This document shows, one piece after another, positions 1-7,975 of a DNA stretch of 64,000 bases. This DNA is from Amycolatopsis thailandensis. GTDB lineage: Bacteria; Actinomycetota; Actinomycetes; Mycobacteriales; Pseudonocardiaceae. The stretch lies in the NCBI RefSeq assembly GCF_002234405.1, contig NZ_NMQT01000055.1:1-64000 (forward strand). The letters are read 5' to 3'. The number at the start of each line of letters is the position of its first letter. Within the stretch, counting starts at the first letter, position 1. The translations under genes were made by a program, and so were the position numbers. The notes below the pieces were generated by a model. It worked only from the letters and a program-made list of their open reading frames with translations, had not been told where the DNA came from and did no database searches.

Positions 1-1898
1 ACCGCCTCGACACGAGCGGCCCGACGCTCGGCGGCCCAGTCCTGCGCACGAGCCACCCACGGCTCGACGCGGTCGGCGAGCATGTCCACGAACGCCCCGG
101 CCTTGGTCAGCCACAGCTCGCGGCGGTCGGCCCAGCGGATCATCAGCTCGGCGTGGCGCCAGCGGCGCTCGATCGCCTTCACCTCGCGGCGCTTCCACGC
201 CATCTGCAGTGTCCCGATCGCGGCGGGCATCCCGCGGCGCACGATCACCGCGTGCAGCTCCGGCAGCTGCGAGATCTGCCCCGGCGACAGCACCGGCACC
301 CGCTGCGGCGTCCGGCCGGTGACGTGCCCGTCGACGTCCTCGGTGGCGACCATCTCGTGCCGATCCGAGGTCAGCAGCGAATACGCCTGTAGGTCGTCCG
401 GGTCCTTCTGGTTGGCCAGCACCAGCAGCGTCGAGGAGTTCGTCAGGATCGCCGCACACCCGGTGTCGCCCCACCGCTTGCGCAGCTGCGCGCGGGACTG
501 GGCACCGATGTGGATGGTGATGTTGCGGCCACCCATGTCCGAGGTCCAGTTGTCCAACGGAACCGGGCAGATCAGCGCCGCCTCGTCGAGCACCATCGTC
601 AGCGCGGGATCGAGTCGTCCACCGGGCGATTCGGAGGCGATGCGGCGGGCCTCGCGGGCGATGTGGGAGGTCAGCGCCGCCACCAGCGGGGCGGTGTGGC
701 CTTCCTCGGCGCCGAGCATGTAGACGGTGCCGCGCTGGTCGAGCAGGTCGGCGACGTCGAACGCGCCACCCGTGGCCGCGGCGCGCGCGGTCGGGTCGGT
801 CAGCCACCCCAGGGCGGGCATGATCGTGGTCGTGATCGACGACCTCGTGCGGTCGTTCGTGGTCAGGAACTGCCGCGCGGTGGTCTCGAACGCCGGTTCC
901 GGCGAGCGGCGCAGCAGCCGCAGCACCTCATCCGCCGCACCCTCCGGGTCCGCCACCCACGACTGCACATCCACCATGTCCAGGCCGCCCAGGGCGGCCG
1001 CGTGCATCAGCGTCGCCAAAGCGCGGCGGGCCTGCGACACCCAGTGCTCCCGCTCGTCACTGCCGCCGTCGGGCAAGAGATCGGACGCGCGGTGCGTCGC
1101 GGTCACCGGGTTCTCGCATCCGGCCAGCGGGTCGAATGTGATCGTCGAGTCCAGCTTCCCCAGCCCCGACGGGTTGAACACGAACACCGGCCCGTGCTGC
1201 TGCTCGCGCAGCTGCGCGGTCAGCTCGATCAGGTCCGTCCGCGTGCTGGTGGCGATCACTGCGCCGGGTGCGTCGAGGATCCGGCACGCCAGCTCCCCCG
1301 TCTTCCCCGACCGCGGCCCACCCAGCCGCAACGTCACGTCCTCCACCGGCGACCAGATCCGCTGAAACCCGACCCGCGCCACCGCCGTCGCGTACTCCGT
1401 GACCGGCACCTGGCGGCGGGTCCACCACATCGCCCGCTTCAACCCCGGTTTCAGCACCTTCGCCTTGCGCCGCATCGCCGACTTCGACGCCACCCGCCAG
1501 ATCTGCCACCGCGACGCCACACCACCATTGCGGCGCGAACGCCGCGACCACTTCCCGATCAACCCCGACGAACCATTCCGGCCACGCAAACCCACGAACG
1601 CCGCCACGGCGAGCACCGGACCGCCGATCAGCAGACCGAACGGCCACACGTCGTAGCCCGGCGTCTCGGCGGGAACCCAGCCCGCGAACCAGATCGACAA
1701 GCCGGTCAGCCCGGCCGCGACCGTCACCAGCCGTGCCGAGTTCCCCCGAATCAGCTCCGCCAGACCGAACACGCCGGCCGCGACACCCGCGACCACAAAC
1801 CACGGCCACACCACAGCGGCCTTCACATGCCAGTCGCTCAGCAAATTCCCCAGCGCAATCAACACGACCGCCGTCAGAAGAGCCCCGAACGTGCGCAT
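1..1898 (-). CDS. VirD4/TraG-type conjugative coupling ATPase, incomplete at the window edge
   Basis: This reading frame runs leftward from ATG at 1898 and leaves the window, so about 632 residues of the N-terminal part are visible. The first ~105 residues contain about four hydrophobic segments. A Walker A motif GGPRSGKT lies at residues 193-200 and a Walker B stretch LTMVLDEAAL has its acidic pair at D438/E439. This layout fits type IV coupling proteins (TraG/VirD4, TraM-recognition type), which bring DNA to a membrane transfer channel using ATP. In actinomycete integrative elements such proteins occur with a small DNA-binding protein, as here: the upstream gene overlaps it by ATGA. The exact subfamily and the C-terminus cannot be judged. 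Confidence 0.8.
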   Translation of the reverse strand, partial: MRTFGALLTAVVLIALGNLLSDWHVKAAVVWPWFVVAGVAAGVFGLAELIRGNSARLVTVAAGLTGLSIWFAGWVPAETPGYDVWPFGLLIGGPVLAVAAFVGLRGRNGSSGLIGKWSRRSRRNGGVASRWQIWRVASKSAMRRKAKVLKPGLKRAMWWTRRQVPVTEYATAVARVGFQRIWSPVEDVTLRLGGPRSGKTGELACRILDAPGAVIATSTRTDLIELTAQLREQQHGPVFVFNPSGLGKLDSTITFDPLAGCENPVTATHRASDLLPDGGSDEREHWVSQARRALATLMHAAALGGLDMVDVQSWVADPEGAADEVLRLLRRSPEPAFETTARQFLTTNDRTRSSITTTIMPALGWLTDPTARAAATGGAFDVADLLDQRGTVYMLGAEEGHTAPLVAALTSHIAREARRIASESPGGRLDPALTMVLDEAALICPVPLDNWTSDMGGRNITIHIGAQSRAQLRKRWGDTGCAAILTNSSTLLVLANQKDPDDLQAYSLLTSDRHEMVATEDVDGHVTGRTPQRVPVLSPGQISQLPELHAVIVRRGMPAAIGTLQMAWKRREVKAIERRWRHAELMIRWADRRELWLTKAGAFVDMLADRVEPWVARAQDWAAERRAARVEA

Positions 1899-2152
1899 CA
1901 GGCCGCACCCCCAGCCGCGAACCCAGCTTCGTCCTGGTCTTCTCGCTCAGCCCTTGTCACCGCGGCGGACTCACATGCGGCGATGTACTGCTCGATGGCC
2001 ACACCCGGGATCCGAACCGCGCCCCTCCCGGTGCCAATCCGGATCGCGCGTAGCGCTCCGGATTCGACCGCTCGATAGATCGTGGCCACTGAGACGTCGA
2101 AGCTGTCCGCGACCGTCCGAACCCGGTACAGCCGGGTACGTTCCACCTGCAT
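1898..2152 (-). CDS. Small helix-turn-helix DNA-binding protein (excisionase/MerR-like)
   Basis: An 84-residue protein starts at ATG 2152 behind a GGGAG ribosome site. Residues ~10-52 (YRVRTVADSFDVSVATIYRA, then RIPG) resemble the MerR-like winged helix of Xis/AlpA-type DNA-binding proteins, which choose an excision or promoter site. The last codons form an ATGA overlap with the coupling ATPase, so the two are translated as one unit. It may be an excisionase or a regulator of the transfer operon. No integrase is beside it in this window, so the regulatory role is at least as likely. The longer reading frames through this region start in non-coding sequence and lack a ribosome site. Confidence 0.7.
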   Translation of the reverse strand: MQVERTRLYRVRTVADSFDVSVATIYRAVESGALRAIRIGTGRGAVRIPGVAIEQYIAACESAAVTRAEREDQDEAGFAAGGAA

Positions 2153-2260
2153 CGTTTCTCCCAAGGTTCCGGTGCAAGCCCCGGTCGGTGTGCCAGCACT
2201 GGCCGGGGCATCTGCTTTTGCTGCGGTCGCAACCCCCTCTGGAGTCGCTGTGATCGCAGC

Positions 2261-2280
2261 GTATACGCAACTGTGTATGC
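2261..2280. promoter_or_regulatory. Putative GntR operator, leftward-gene copy
   Basis: The sequence GTATACGCAACTGTGTATGC is an imperfect inverted repeat that differs from the copy at 2484-2503 in only two positions. It lies about 110 bp upstream of the small helix-turn-helix gene. It is likely bound by the GntR protein encoded at 2545; this is inferred from symmetry, duplication and position. Confidence 0.55.
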
Positions 2281-2483
2281 ACAACAGACCTGGTGCTGCA
2301 CAGCTGGATATGCACAGCGCCGGAGAGTTCGGCTTTGTGGCCGCCACCTGGGAAGACAGTGCAATGTAACGATCAGGCAACGAACCAAATCGGCCCACGC
2401 CGGACCGAGAGTTCGAGCAAGCGACGCCAATCCCCCAACGGCGACTGGCGTCGCGATACGGCAACCCATCAACGAAGCGCTAT

Positions 2484-2503
2484 GTATACGCAGCTGTGTA
2501 TAC
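2484..2503. promoter_or_regulatory. Putative GntR operator, autoregulatory copy
   Basis: The sequence GTATACGCAGCTGTGTATAC is a 20-bp inverted repeat with GTATAC at both ends and CAGCTG at the centre; only one base pair of the dyad is unmatched. It sits 41 bp upstream of the GntR start, where it would overlap a promoter. Autorepression is usual for GntR/KorSA-type regulators of actinomycete elements. Confidence 0.6.
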
Positions 2504-2544
2504 TCTGCGAAATGTCCGCCCGCCCAATGCATGGAAGGAAACAA

Positions 2545-3210
2545 ATGCCCGAGCCAGCGTACGTTTCCATCGCAGGTAAATACGCTCGAAAAATTCGAAG
2601 CGGGCAGCTTCCCCCGGGCGTTCAGCTGCCAAGTCTCACTGAGATTTCCGCAGAGAACGGTGTCTCAAAGATCGTTGCAAGAAAGGCGATCGAGCTTCTG
2701 CAGAACCAGGGTCTCGTTCGAACAGTTCAACGTCGAGGCGTCTTCGTTTCGAGCCGAACAAACCTCATTCGAGTGGCCTTGGAGCGACAGTTCGAAGATG
2801 CGGAAACAACCTTTGGCCATGAATCGGCCGAAGAGGCACATGTGGAGCGGGACACTGAGGAAATTCCTGCGCCCCCCGAAGTAGCCGAAGCGTTAAACGT
2901 GCCGGTCGGCGAGATAGTGACTCATGTTGTTACGAGAGCGACTGAAGAGCGGCTGCCGATCTCCATATCCGACACCTATCAGCCACTCGGGATCACCGGA
3001 GTATCCACCGCAAAGTACCTTGAGGAAACCCACGCCGACCGGCTTCCTGTTCCGGAACACGCCCAATGGCTGAAGGTTGAACCCGGAGAAATCGTGAAGA
3101 CCGTGCATCAAAAATTCATCACAGAAGACGGCGACGTGGTGATGATTTCTGACATCTCCTACCCTCGGGACAGGTATGATGCATTTGTGTTCAAGATGAC
3201 CCTGCGGTGA
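2545..3210 (+). CDS. GntR-family regulator (HutC/UTRA-like)
   Basis: The chosen ATG at 2545 follows GGAAGGAA with five-base spacing, better than the upstream in-frame ATGs. The 221-residue protein has a GntR winged helix at residues ~5-70 (IRSGQLPPGVQLPSLTEISA) and a C-terminal ligand-sensing part resembling a short UTRA domain (~85-221). In pSAM2-like elements a GntR protein (KorSA) keeps replication and transfer genes silent. The same job is likely here because its putative operators flank the divergent promoter region. Its codon use is less GC-biased than the chromosomal genes to the right, consistent with a mobile origin. Confidence 0.8.
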   Translation: MPEPAYVSIAGKYARKIRSGQLPPGVQLPSLTEISAENGVSKIVARKAIELLQNQGLVRTVQRRGVFVSSRTNLIRVALERQFEDAETTFGHESAEEAHVERDTEEIPAPPEVAEALNVPVGEIVTHVVTRATEERLPISISDTYQPLGITGVSTAKYLEETHADRLPVPEHAQWLKVEPGEIVKTVHQKFITEDGDVVMISDISYPRDRYDAFVFKMTLR

Positions 3211-3231
3211 GATCGACCGGCGATTAACCCT

Positions 3232-3270
3232 CGAATGCGGGCCAGGCTTTCGCAGTCTGGCCCGCATTCG
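3232..3270. terminator. Bidirectional hairpin terminator
   Basis: A perfect 14-bp stem (CGAATGCGGGCCAG at 3232-3245, its complement at 3257-3270) with an 11-nt loop lies between the convergent GntR and methyltransferase-like genes. There is no U-run. The stem would serve either strand. Confidence 0.6.
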
Positions 3271-3278
3271 TTCGCTGA

Positions 3279-4121
3279 TTAGCGCCTCTCCCAAACCTGA
3301 GCAACGTCGTTCAGGTTCCACCATGACACAAATCGATCATCTTCGGCGATAAGACTCCATCGCGCTGCTAGAGCATCGAAGAATGACTCATCGCCTGTCT
3401 TTCCGCCACATGGCTCGCCAATGAACAAGAGTCGATGGCCGCCAGACGCCTCGAATTTGGCCAACGACTCTGAAGCCATCGAGTTGCCCCATCCTGGCGG
3501 CCAACACAGGAACAGCGCACTATTGCCGCCGTCCCAGAGATCCGGCCGCAACTCTTCAACGTTTCGGACAGAATGCCAGACGGCTTGCCGCCCCACTGCA
3601 TGGTCAAATGACGCGTTCAAAGTCGCATCGGGCGGTGCGATATCGAACGCACGAACGTCGAGGCCCGACTGGCTCAGCTGGGCCGCCCAGTAGCCGCGGC
3701 CCGCACCTACCTCGACCACCGCACGTCCCGAGCAGGCTGATGCAACCCACTCCAGGGTTTCCGGCGACGGAATGGCGTATGCGAAGCTCGACTGCAAGAT
3801 CGTGGCAGCGAACGCGAGCCGACTGCTGCCCGAAGGACGGCCGCCGTCGACGACTCGGCGGTCGGCGCGTTCAGAAACGAGCGGCGCAACGATGTCCCAG
3901 TACGGATTGCTACTGGCCGACTCGCTGGCTGTCAGGTAGTGGATCATCCGCAAGTCGAAGGCTGCATCGAGCTGGTCGTCACCAGTGCCTGGCAAGCCTG
4001 GTGCGAAGTCCAAGTACTCGGCGAGTTTTGGGTACTCCCTCTGGAGACGTTCCTGATCGTCAAGCAGCGCGACCAGCTCACTGCGGCGATTGTCTGTCAG
4101 CACAAGTTCGACCACGTCCAA
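3279..4121 (-). CDS. Class I SAM methyltransferase-like protein
   Basis: The 280-residue protein has a glycine-rich motif VVEVGAGRGYWAAQL at residues ~135-149 followed by an acidic residue at the end of the next strand (VRAFDIAPP, D160). This is the signature of the Rossmann-like S-adenosylmethionine site. The remaining motifs are weak: the motif IV position reads LFLCWPPGW. The substrate is unknown. The first ~100 residues have no recognised domain. It lies between the element regulator and the tRNA-derived junction, so it is probably cargo. A non-catalytic role cannot be excluded. Confidence 0.65.
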   Translation of the reverse strand: MDVVELVLTDNRRSELVALLDDQERLQREYPKLAEYLDFAPGLPGTGDDQLDAAFDLRMIHYLTASESASSNPYWDIVAPLVSERADRRVVDGGRPSGSSRLAFAATILQSSFAYAIPSPETLEWVASACSGRAVVEVGAGRGYWAAQLSQSGLDVRAFDIAPPDATLNASFDHAVGRQAVWHSVRNVEELRPDLWDGGNSALFLCWPPGWGNSMASESLAKFEASGGHRLLFIGEPCGGKTGDESFFDALAARWSLIAEDDRFVSWWNLNDVAQVWERR

Positions 4122-4523
<402 letters not shown>

Positions 4524-5051
4524 CTAGGTGGCCGCCTTGTCGGTGCCGGCGATCGCGCTGCGGCGTTCGATCATTACGACGTCGCGCCAGCGGTCGTGGT
4601 GCCGGCCGACGCGTTCGCGGATTCCGATCTCCCGGAAGCCCGCGCCGCGGTGCAGTGCCCTGCTCGCGGTGTTCTCGGGGAAGAGCCCGCTTTGGAGGGT
4701 CCAGATCCCCGCGTTCTCCGTCGAGGTGATGAGCGCGGTCAGCAAGGCCCGGCCGACACCCCGGCCTTGGGCGCCGGGGTGGACGTAGACGCCGTGCTCG
4801 ACCACTCCGGCGTCGACGCACCGGTCGGATACAGCACTGACGCCGACCCAGCCAAGCACTTTCCCGGCCGCGTCGAGCGCTACCAGGCGGTGCGCCTGGA
4901 GGTGGGTGGCGTCCCAGGTCGTCCAGTCGGGTGCGGCGGTCTCGAAGGCGGCGTCGCCGCTGTCTAGTCCGGTTTGGTAGATCGCCAGCACCTGTTCGGC
5001 GTGACCTGCCTCCATGGGCGCAATCCGCACCGGGACCGGGGCGGGCTTCAT
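4524..5051 (-). CDS. arsN1: GNAT acetyltransferase, ArsN1-like
   Basis: This 175-residue GNAT protein carries the acetyl-CoA loop QGRGVGRALL at residues ~95-104 and resembles phosphinothricin acetyltransferases. ArsN1 proteins in arsenic operons acetylate arsinothricin, an arsenic analogue of glutamate, and so detoxify it. The gene begins inside the stop codon of arsC (ATGA) and is the last of the arsR-acr3-arsC-arsN1 run, which is the main reason for this name. A phosphinothricin or methionine sulfoximine acetyltransferase would look similar; distinguishing them needs comparison with characterised members. Confidence 0.75.
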   Translation of the reverse strand: MKPAPVPVRIAPMEAGHAEQVLAIYQTGLDSGDAAFETAAPDWTTWDATHLQAHRLVALDAAGKVLGWVGVSAVSDRCVDAGVVEHGVYVHPGAQGRGVGRALLTALITSTENAGIWTLQSGLFPENTASRALHRGAGFREIGIRERVGRHHDRWRDVVMIERRSAIAGTDKAAT

Positions 5052-5449
5052 CCGGCGACCAGCTCGGTGAGCAGTTCGCGGACGCGGCGGTCGATCTCGT
5101 CGCGGATCGGGCGGATCTGGTCGACGACCCGGCCGGCGGGGTCGTCGAGCTGCCAGTCGAGGTACCGCTTGCCGGGGAAGACCGGGCAGGCGTCGCCGCA
5201 GCCCATGGTGATGACGACGTCGGCGGCTTCGACCGCGTCGGTGGTCAGCCGCTTGGGGAATTCGCGGGAGACGTCGATGCCGAGTTCGGCCATGACCGCG
5301 ACCACGGCGGGGTTGATCTCGCCGGCGGGGGCGGATCCGGCGGAGCGGACGGCGACGCGTCCGGCGGCGTGGTGGTGCAGCAGCGCGGCGGCCATTTGGG
5401 AGCGCCCGGCGTTGTGGACGCAGACGAACAGGACTTCGGGGGTGTTCAC
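5048..5449 (-). CDS. arsC: Arsenate reductase, low-molecular-weight phosphatase fold
   Basis: GTG at 5449 overlaps the acr3 stop codon (GTGA). The 133-residue protein starts with the phosphatase-type loop CVHNAGRSQMA (Cys10 to Arg16), and has two further cysteines at Cys84 and Cys88 in TMGCGDACP plus DDP near 102-104. This pattern fits arsenate reductases that reduce As(V) to As(III) with thioredoxin or mycothiol as electron donor; actinobacteria commonly use mycothiol. The product is exported by the Acr3 pump encoded just upstream. Longer reading frames upstream of this start belong to another frame of acr3. Confidence 0.88.
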   Translation of the reverse strand: MNTPEVLFVCVHNAGRSQMAAALLHHHAAGRVAVRSAGSAPAGEINPAVVAVMAELGIDVSREFPKRLTTDAVEAADVVITMGCGDACPVFPGKRYLDWQLDDPAGRVVDQIRPIRDEIDRRVRELLTELVAG

Positions 5450-6519
5450 GGGGTGACCTCCACGCGGGCTGGGGTGAAGCGGCGGCGCAGTGCCAGGGAA
5501 ACGTAGACGAGCGCGACGAGGACGGGGACTTCGATCAGCGGACCGACGACCCCGGCGAGCGCTTGGCCGCTGGTCGCTCCGAAGGTCGCGATGGCCACGG
5601 CGATGGCGAGCTCGAAGTTGTTGCCCGCGGCGGTGAACGCCAGTGTCGTGGTGCGCTCGTAGGACAAGCCGACCGCGCGGCCGAAAGCGTAGGACCCGGC
5701 CCACATCAGTCCGAAGTAGACCAGCAGCGGCACCGCGATCCGGACGACGTCCAGCGGCCGCGCGGTGATCTGTTCCCCTTGCAACGCGAAGAGAACCACG
5801 ATGGTGAACAGCAGCCCGTAGAGCGCGGCCGGTCCGATCCTCGGCAGGAACCGGGTCTCGTACCAGGCGCGGCCTTTCGCGCGTTCGCCGAGGCGTCGGG
5901 TCAGGTAGCCCGCCAGGAGCGGGATACCGAGGAAGATCAGCACGCTTTTCGCGATCTGCCAGCCGGACACCGCGAGGCCGGCTTGCGGGAGGCCGAGCCA
6001 GCCGGGCAGGACCGCAAGGTAGAACCAGCCGAGGAACCCGAACGCGATCACCTGGAACACCGAGTTCAGCGCGACCAGCACGGCGGCGGCCTCGCGATCG
6101 CCGCAGGCGAGGTCGTTCCAGATGATCACCATGGCGATGCAGCGGGCGAGGCCGACGATGATCAGCCCGGTCCGGTACTCCGGCAGATCGGGCAGCAGCA
6201 GCCAGGCGAGGGCGAACATCAGCGCCGGGCCGATCAGCCAGTTCAGCACCAGCGAGGGCCACAGCAGCCGCCGATCGCCGGTGACCGTGCCGAGGCGGTC
6301 GTAGCGGACCTTCGCCAGCACCGGGTACATCATCACCAGCAGCCCGAGCGCGATCGGCAGCGAGATCCCGTCCACCTGCACCGCCGACAGGACCGTGTTC
6401 AGGCCGGGAATCCAGCGTCCGGCGAGCAGCCCGGCGACCATCGCGGCCGCGATCCACACGGGCAGGAACCGGTCCAGGGTGGACAGCTTGCCGACCACCC
6501 CCGTGTCCGGGCCGGTCAT
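5446..6519 (-). CDS. acr3: Arsenite efflux permease, Acr3 family
   Basis: The 357-residue integral membrane protein has about ten hydrophobic segments and the Acr3 hallmark GLARCIAMVIIWNDLACGD-type region, with the conserved thiolate Cys127 and a second cysteine at 139. Acr3 exports arsenite driven by the proton-motive force. The start overlaps the arsR stop by four bases and the end overlaps arsC, so the four genes are a coupled operon. Confidence 0.9.
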   Translation of the reverse strand: MTGPDTGVVGKLSTLDRFLPVWIAAAMVAGLLAGRWIPGLNTVLSAVQVDGISLPIALGLLVMMYPVLAKVRYDRLGTVTGDRRLLWPSLVLNWLIGPALMFALAWLLLPDLPEYRTGLIIVGLARCIAMVIIWNDLACGDREAAAVLVALNSVFQVIAFGFLGWFYLAVLPGWLGLPQAGLAVSGWQIAKSVLIFLGIPLLAGYLTRRLGERAKGRAWYETRFLPRIGPAALYGLLFTIVVLFALQGEQITARPLDVVRIAVPLLVYFGLMWAGSYAFGRAVGLSYERTTTLAFTAAGNNFELAIAVAIATFGATSGQALAGVVGPLIEVPVLVALVYVSLALRRRFTPARVEVTP

Positions 6520-6878
6520 GCCGGGACCGCGGTGTCACCGGGGACCAGGACGGCCGACAGGCGGGCCAGCACCTCGGGGTGGACGCGGTAGTACACCCAG
6601 GTGCCGCGCCGCTGCCCGGTGATCAGCCCGGACTCCCGCAACACCTTGAGGTGATGGGAGATGGTCGGGCCGGTCAGGTCGAACGCGTCGGTCAGGTCGC
6701 ACACGCACGCCTCGCCGCCCGCGTGGGAGGCGATCAGCGAAAGCAGCCGCAACCGCACCGGGTCGGCCATCGCCTTGAACAACTTCGACAGCTCGACGGC
6801 CTGGTCCTCGCTCAGCGGTTCGCGGGCCAGTGGCGAGCAACAGGCGTCCATCGCGGCGATCGGCAGCTGTTTCGGCAT
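6516..6878 (-). CDS. arsR: ArsR/SmtB-family repressor of the arsenic operon
   Basis: The 120-residue protein has the ArsR winged helix (LFKAMADPVRLRLLS at ~33-47, recognition helix TGPTISHHLKVL at ~69-80). Two cysteine pairs are visible: CC at 13-14 and CVC at 58-60 directly before the helix-turn-helix, which is where As(III) is bound in many actinobacterial ArsR proteins. Binding of As(III) releases the DNA. It is first in the leftward operon and divergent from the ArsI-type gene. Confidence 0.9.
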   Translation of the reverse strand: MPKQLPIAAMDACCSPLAREPLSEDQAVELSKLFKAMADPVRLRLLSLIASHAGGEACVCDLTDAFDLTGPTISHHLKVLRESGLITGQRRGTWVYYRVHPEVLARLSAVLVPGDTAVPA

Positions 6879-6961
6879 GCGTCTATCTTGACAGACTTCT
6901 AATTAGAGGACAATCTAAGCCGAGTCACTGTTTCGATGAACGTCTATTCAAGGAGGATGCG
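6879..6961. promoter_or_regulatory. Divergent ars promoters with a palindromic ArsR operator
   Basis: The 83-bp gap contains a perfect 10-bp palindrome TCTAATTAGA at 6898-6907. Rightward, TTGACA at 6888-6893 is followed 17 bp later by CAATCT. Leftward, the complementary strand has TTGTCC and CAAGAT with a 17-bp spacer. The palindrome therefore lies between the -35 and -10 boxes of both promoters, so one ArsR dimer could block both. The rightward gene has AGGAGG at 6951-6956. Confidence 0.6.
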
Positions 6962-7384
6962 ATGTCACGGGTACAGCTCGCGCTGCGCGTCGGGGACCTC
7001 GAAGGTTCGATCGACTTCTACTCGAAGCTCTTCGGCACCGAACCGGCCAAACTCCGTCCCGGGTACGCGAACTTCGCCATCGCCGAACCCGCGCTCAAGC
7101 TCGTGCTCCTCGAAGGGGAGCCCGGTCAGGCCACGGTCATGGATCACCTCGGCGTCGAGGTCGAGTCCACCGACCAGGTCAGCGAAGCCGGCAAGCGCCT
7201 GACCGGCGAAGGCCTGGAGACGCTGACCGAGGACGACACCACCTGCTGCTACGCCGTGCAGGACAAGATCTGGGTCCACGGTCCCGGCCAGGAACCCTGG
7301 GAGGTCTACACCGTCAAGGCCGACTCGCAGACCTTCGGCACCGACAGCGCCGCCCTCGCCACCCCGGCCACCTGCTGCTCCTGA
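6962..7384 (+). CDS. ArsI/CadI-type vicinal-oxygen-chelate dioxygenase
   Basis: The 140-residue protein starts at ATG 6962 behind AGGAGG. It is close to mycobacterial CadI in its opening MSRVQLAL and its WEVYTV region. ArsI proteins are Fe(II) dioxygenases that cleave the carbon-arsenic bond of trivalent organoarsenicals. The expected metal ligands (Gln5, His62, Glu114) and the vicinal thiols Cys95-Cys96 that hold As(III) are all present. A TCCS tail adds two more cysteines. Its place opposite arsR and the presence of an ArsN1-like gene support a role in organoarsenical resistance; CadI itself is a metal-induced homologue. Confidence 0.85.
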   Translation: MSRVQLALRVGDLEGSIDFYSKLFGTEPAKLRPGYANFAIAEPALKLVLLEGEPGQATVMDHLGVEVESTDQVSEAGKRLTGEGLETLTEDDTTCCYAVQDKIWVHGPGQEPWEVYTVKADSQTFGTDSAALATPATCCS

Positions 7385-7391
7385 CCGGCAC

Positions 7392-7421
7392 GGAGCGGGT
7401 TGCCGCGCGGCCACCCGCTCC
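7392..7421. terminator. Hairpin terminator after the ArsI-type gene
   Basis: A perfect 9-bp stem GGAGCGGGT / ACCCGCTCC with a 12-nt loop begins eight bases after the stop codon at 7384. There is no U-run, as is usual for high-GC actinobacterial terminators. Confidence 0.6.
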
Positions 7422-7474
7422 GACGGCGCCGCCGGACCGACCTGCGCTCCGTGCCCCTCGCTTTAATGGGATTC

Positions 7475-7915
7475 ATGGAGATCCGCCAGGCACGCACCAC
7501 GGATGCCCCCGCCGTGACCCCGTTGCTCGCCCAGCTGGGCTACCCGGACAACCACGAGGAAGACGTCCGCCGCCGGCTCGAACGCTGGGCCGCCCACCCC
7601 GAAGGCGCCGCGTTCGTCGCCGTGTCGGGCGACGGCGTGGTCGGCGTCATCGCGGTGGTCGCGATCCCGCTCCTCGAACGGGAGGGCTCCGTGGGACGGA
7701 TCGTGGCCCTCGTGGTGGACGAGAGCCAGCGCGGCACCGGGGTCGGGCGCGAACTGGTCACCGCCGCCGAAGAGCAGGCGCTGCGGTGGGGTTGTGTCGC
7801 CATGGAGGTCAGCAGTTCCCGCCGCCGGACTGGCGCGCACGCCTTCTACCGGGCGCGCGGGTACGAGGACCGTTGCGAGCGCAGCGCCAAGTTCTTCCGT
7901 GAACTGACCGCCTGA
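7475..7915 (+). CDS. GNAT-family N-acetyltransferase
   Basis: ATG 7475 gives a 146-residue protein beginning MEIRQARTTDAPAV, a typical GNAT opening; the 25 residues upstream in the same frame look non-coding. The acetyl-CoA motif QRGTGVGRELV lies at residues ~85-95 and a HAFYRARGY segment (~124-132) is the usual motif B region. The acceptor substrate is not identifiable. An alternative in-frame ATG at 7466 adds only three residues. It stands alone between the arsenic genes and the ROK regulator. Confidence 0.75.
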   Translation: MEIRQARTTDAPAVTPLLAQLGYPDNHEEDVRRRLERWAAHPEGAAFVAVSGDGVVGVIAVVAIPLLEREGSVGRIVALVVDESQRGTGVGRELVTAAEEQALRWGCVAMEVSSSRRRTGAHAFYRARGYEDRCERSAKFFRELTA

Positions 7916-7975
7916 CCAGCTCCCGGATGCTGAGAGCCCTAGGCCCACCCGCACCCACTTGCGAATATCGGCACC

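Larger units (their letters stand above)
2153..2544. promoter_or_regulatory. Divergent control region of the integrated element
   Basis: This 392-bp region separates the leftward transfer genes from the rightward GntR regulator and is less GC-rich than its surroundings. It contains two near-palindromic 20-mers (2261-2280 and 2484-2503) and a weaker related sequence at 2294-2313 with 13 of 20 matches. It holds no convincing gene. Placing the sites on both sides of the divergent start points suggests control of both transcripts by the adjacent regulator. Confidence 0.6.
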
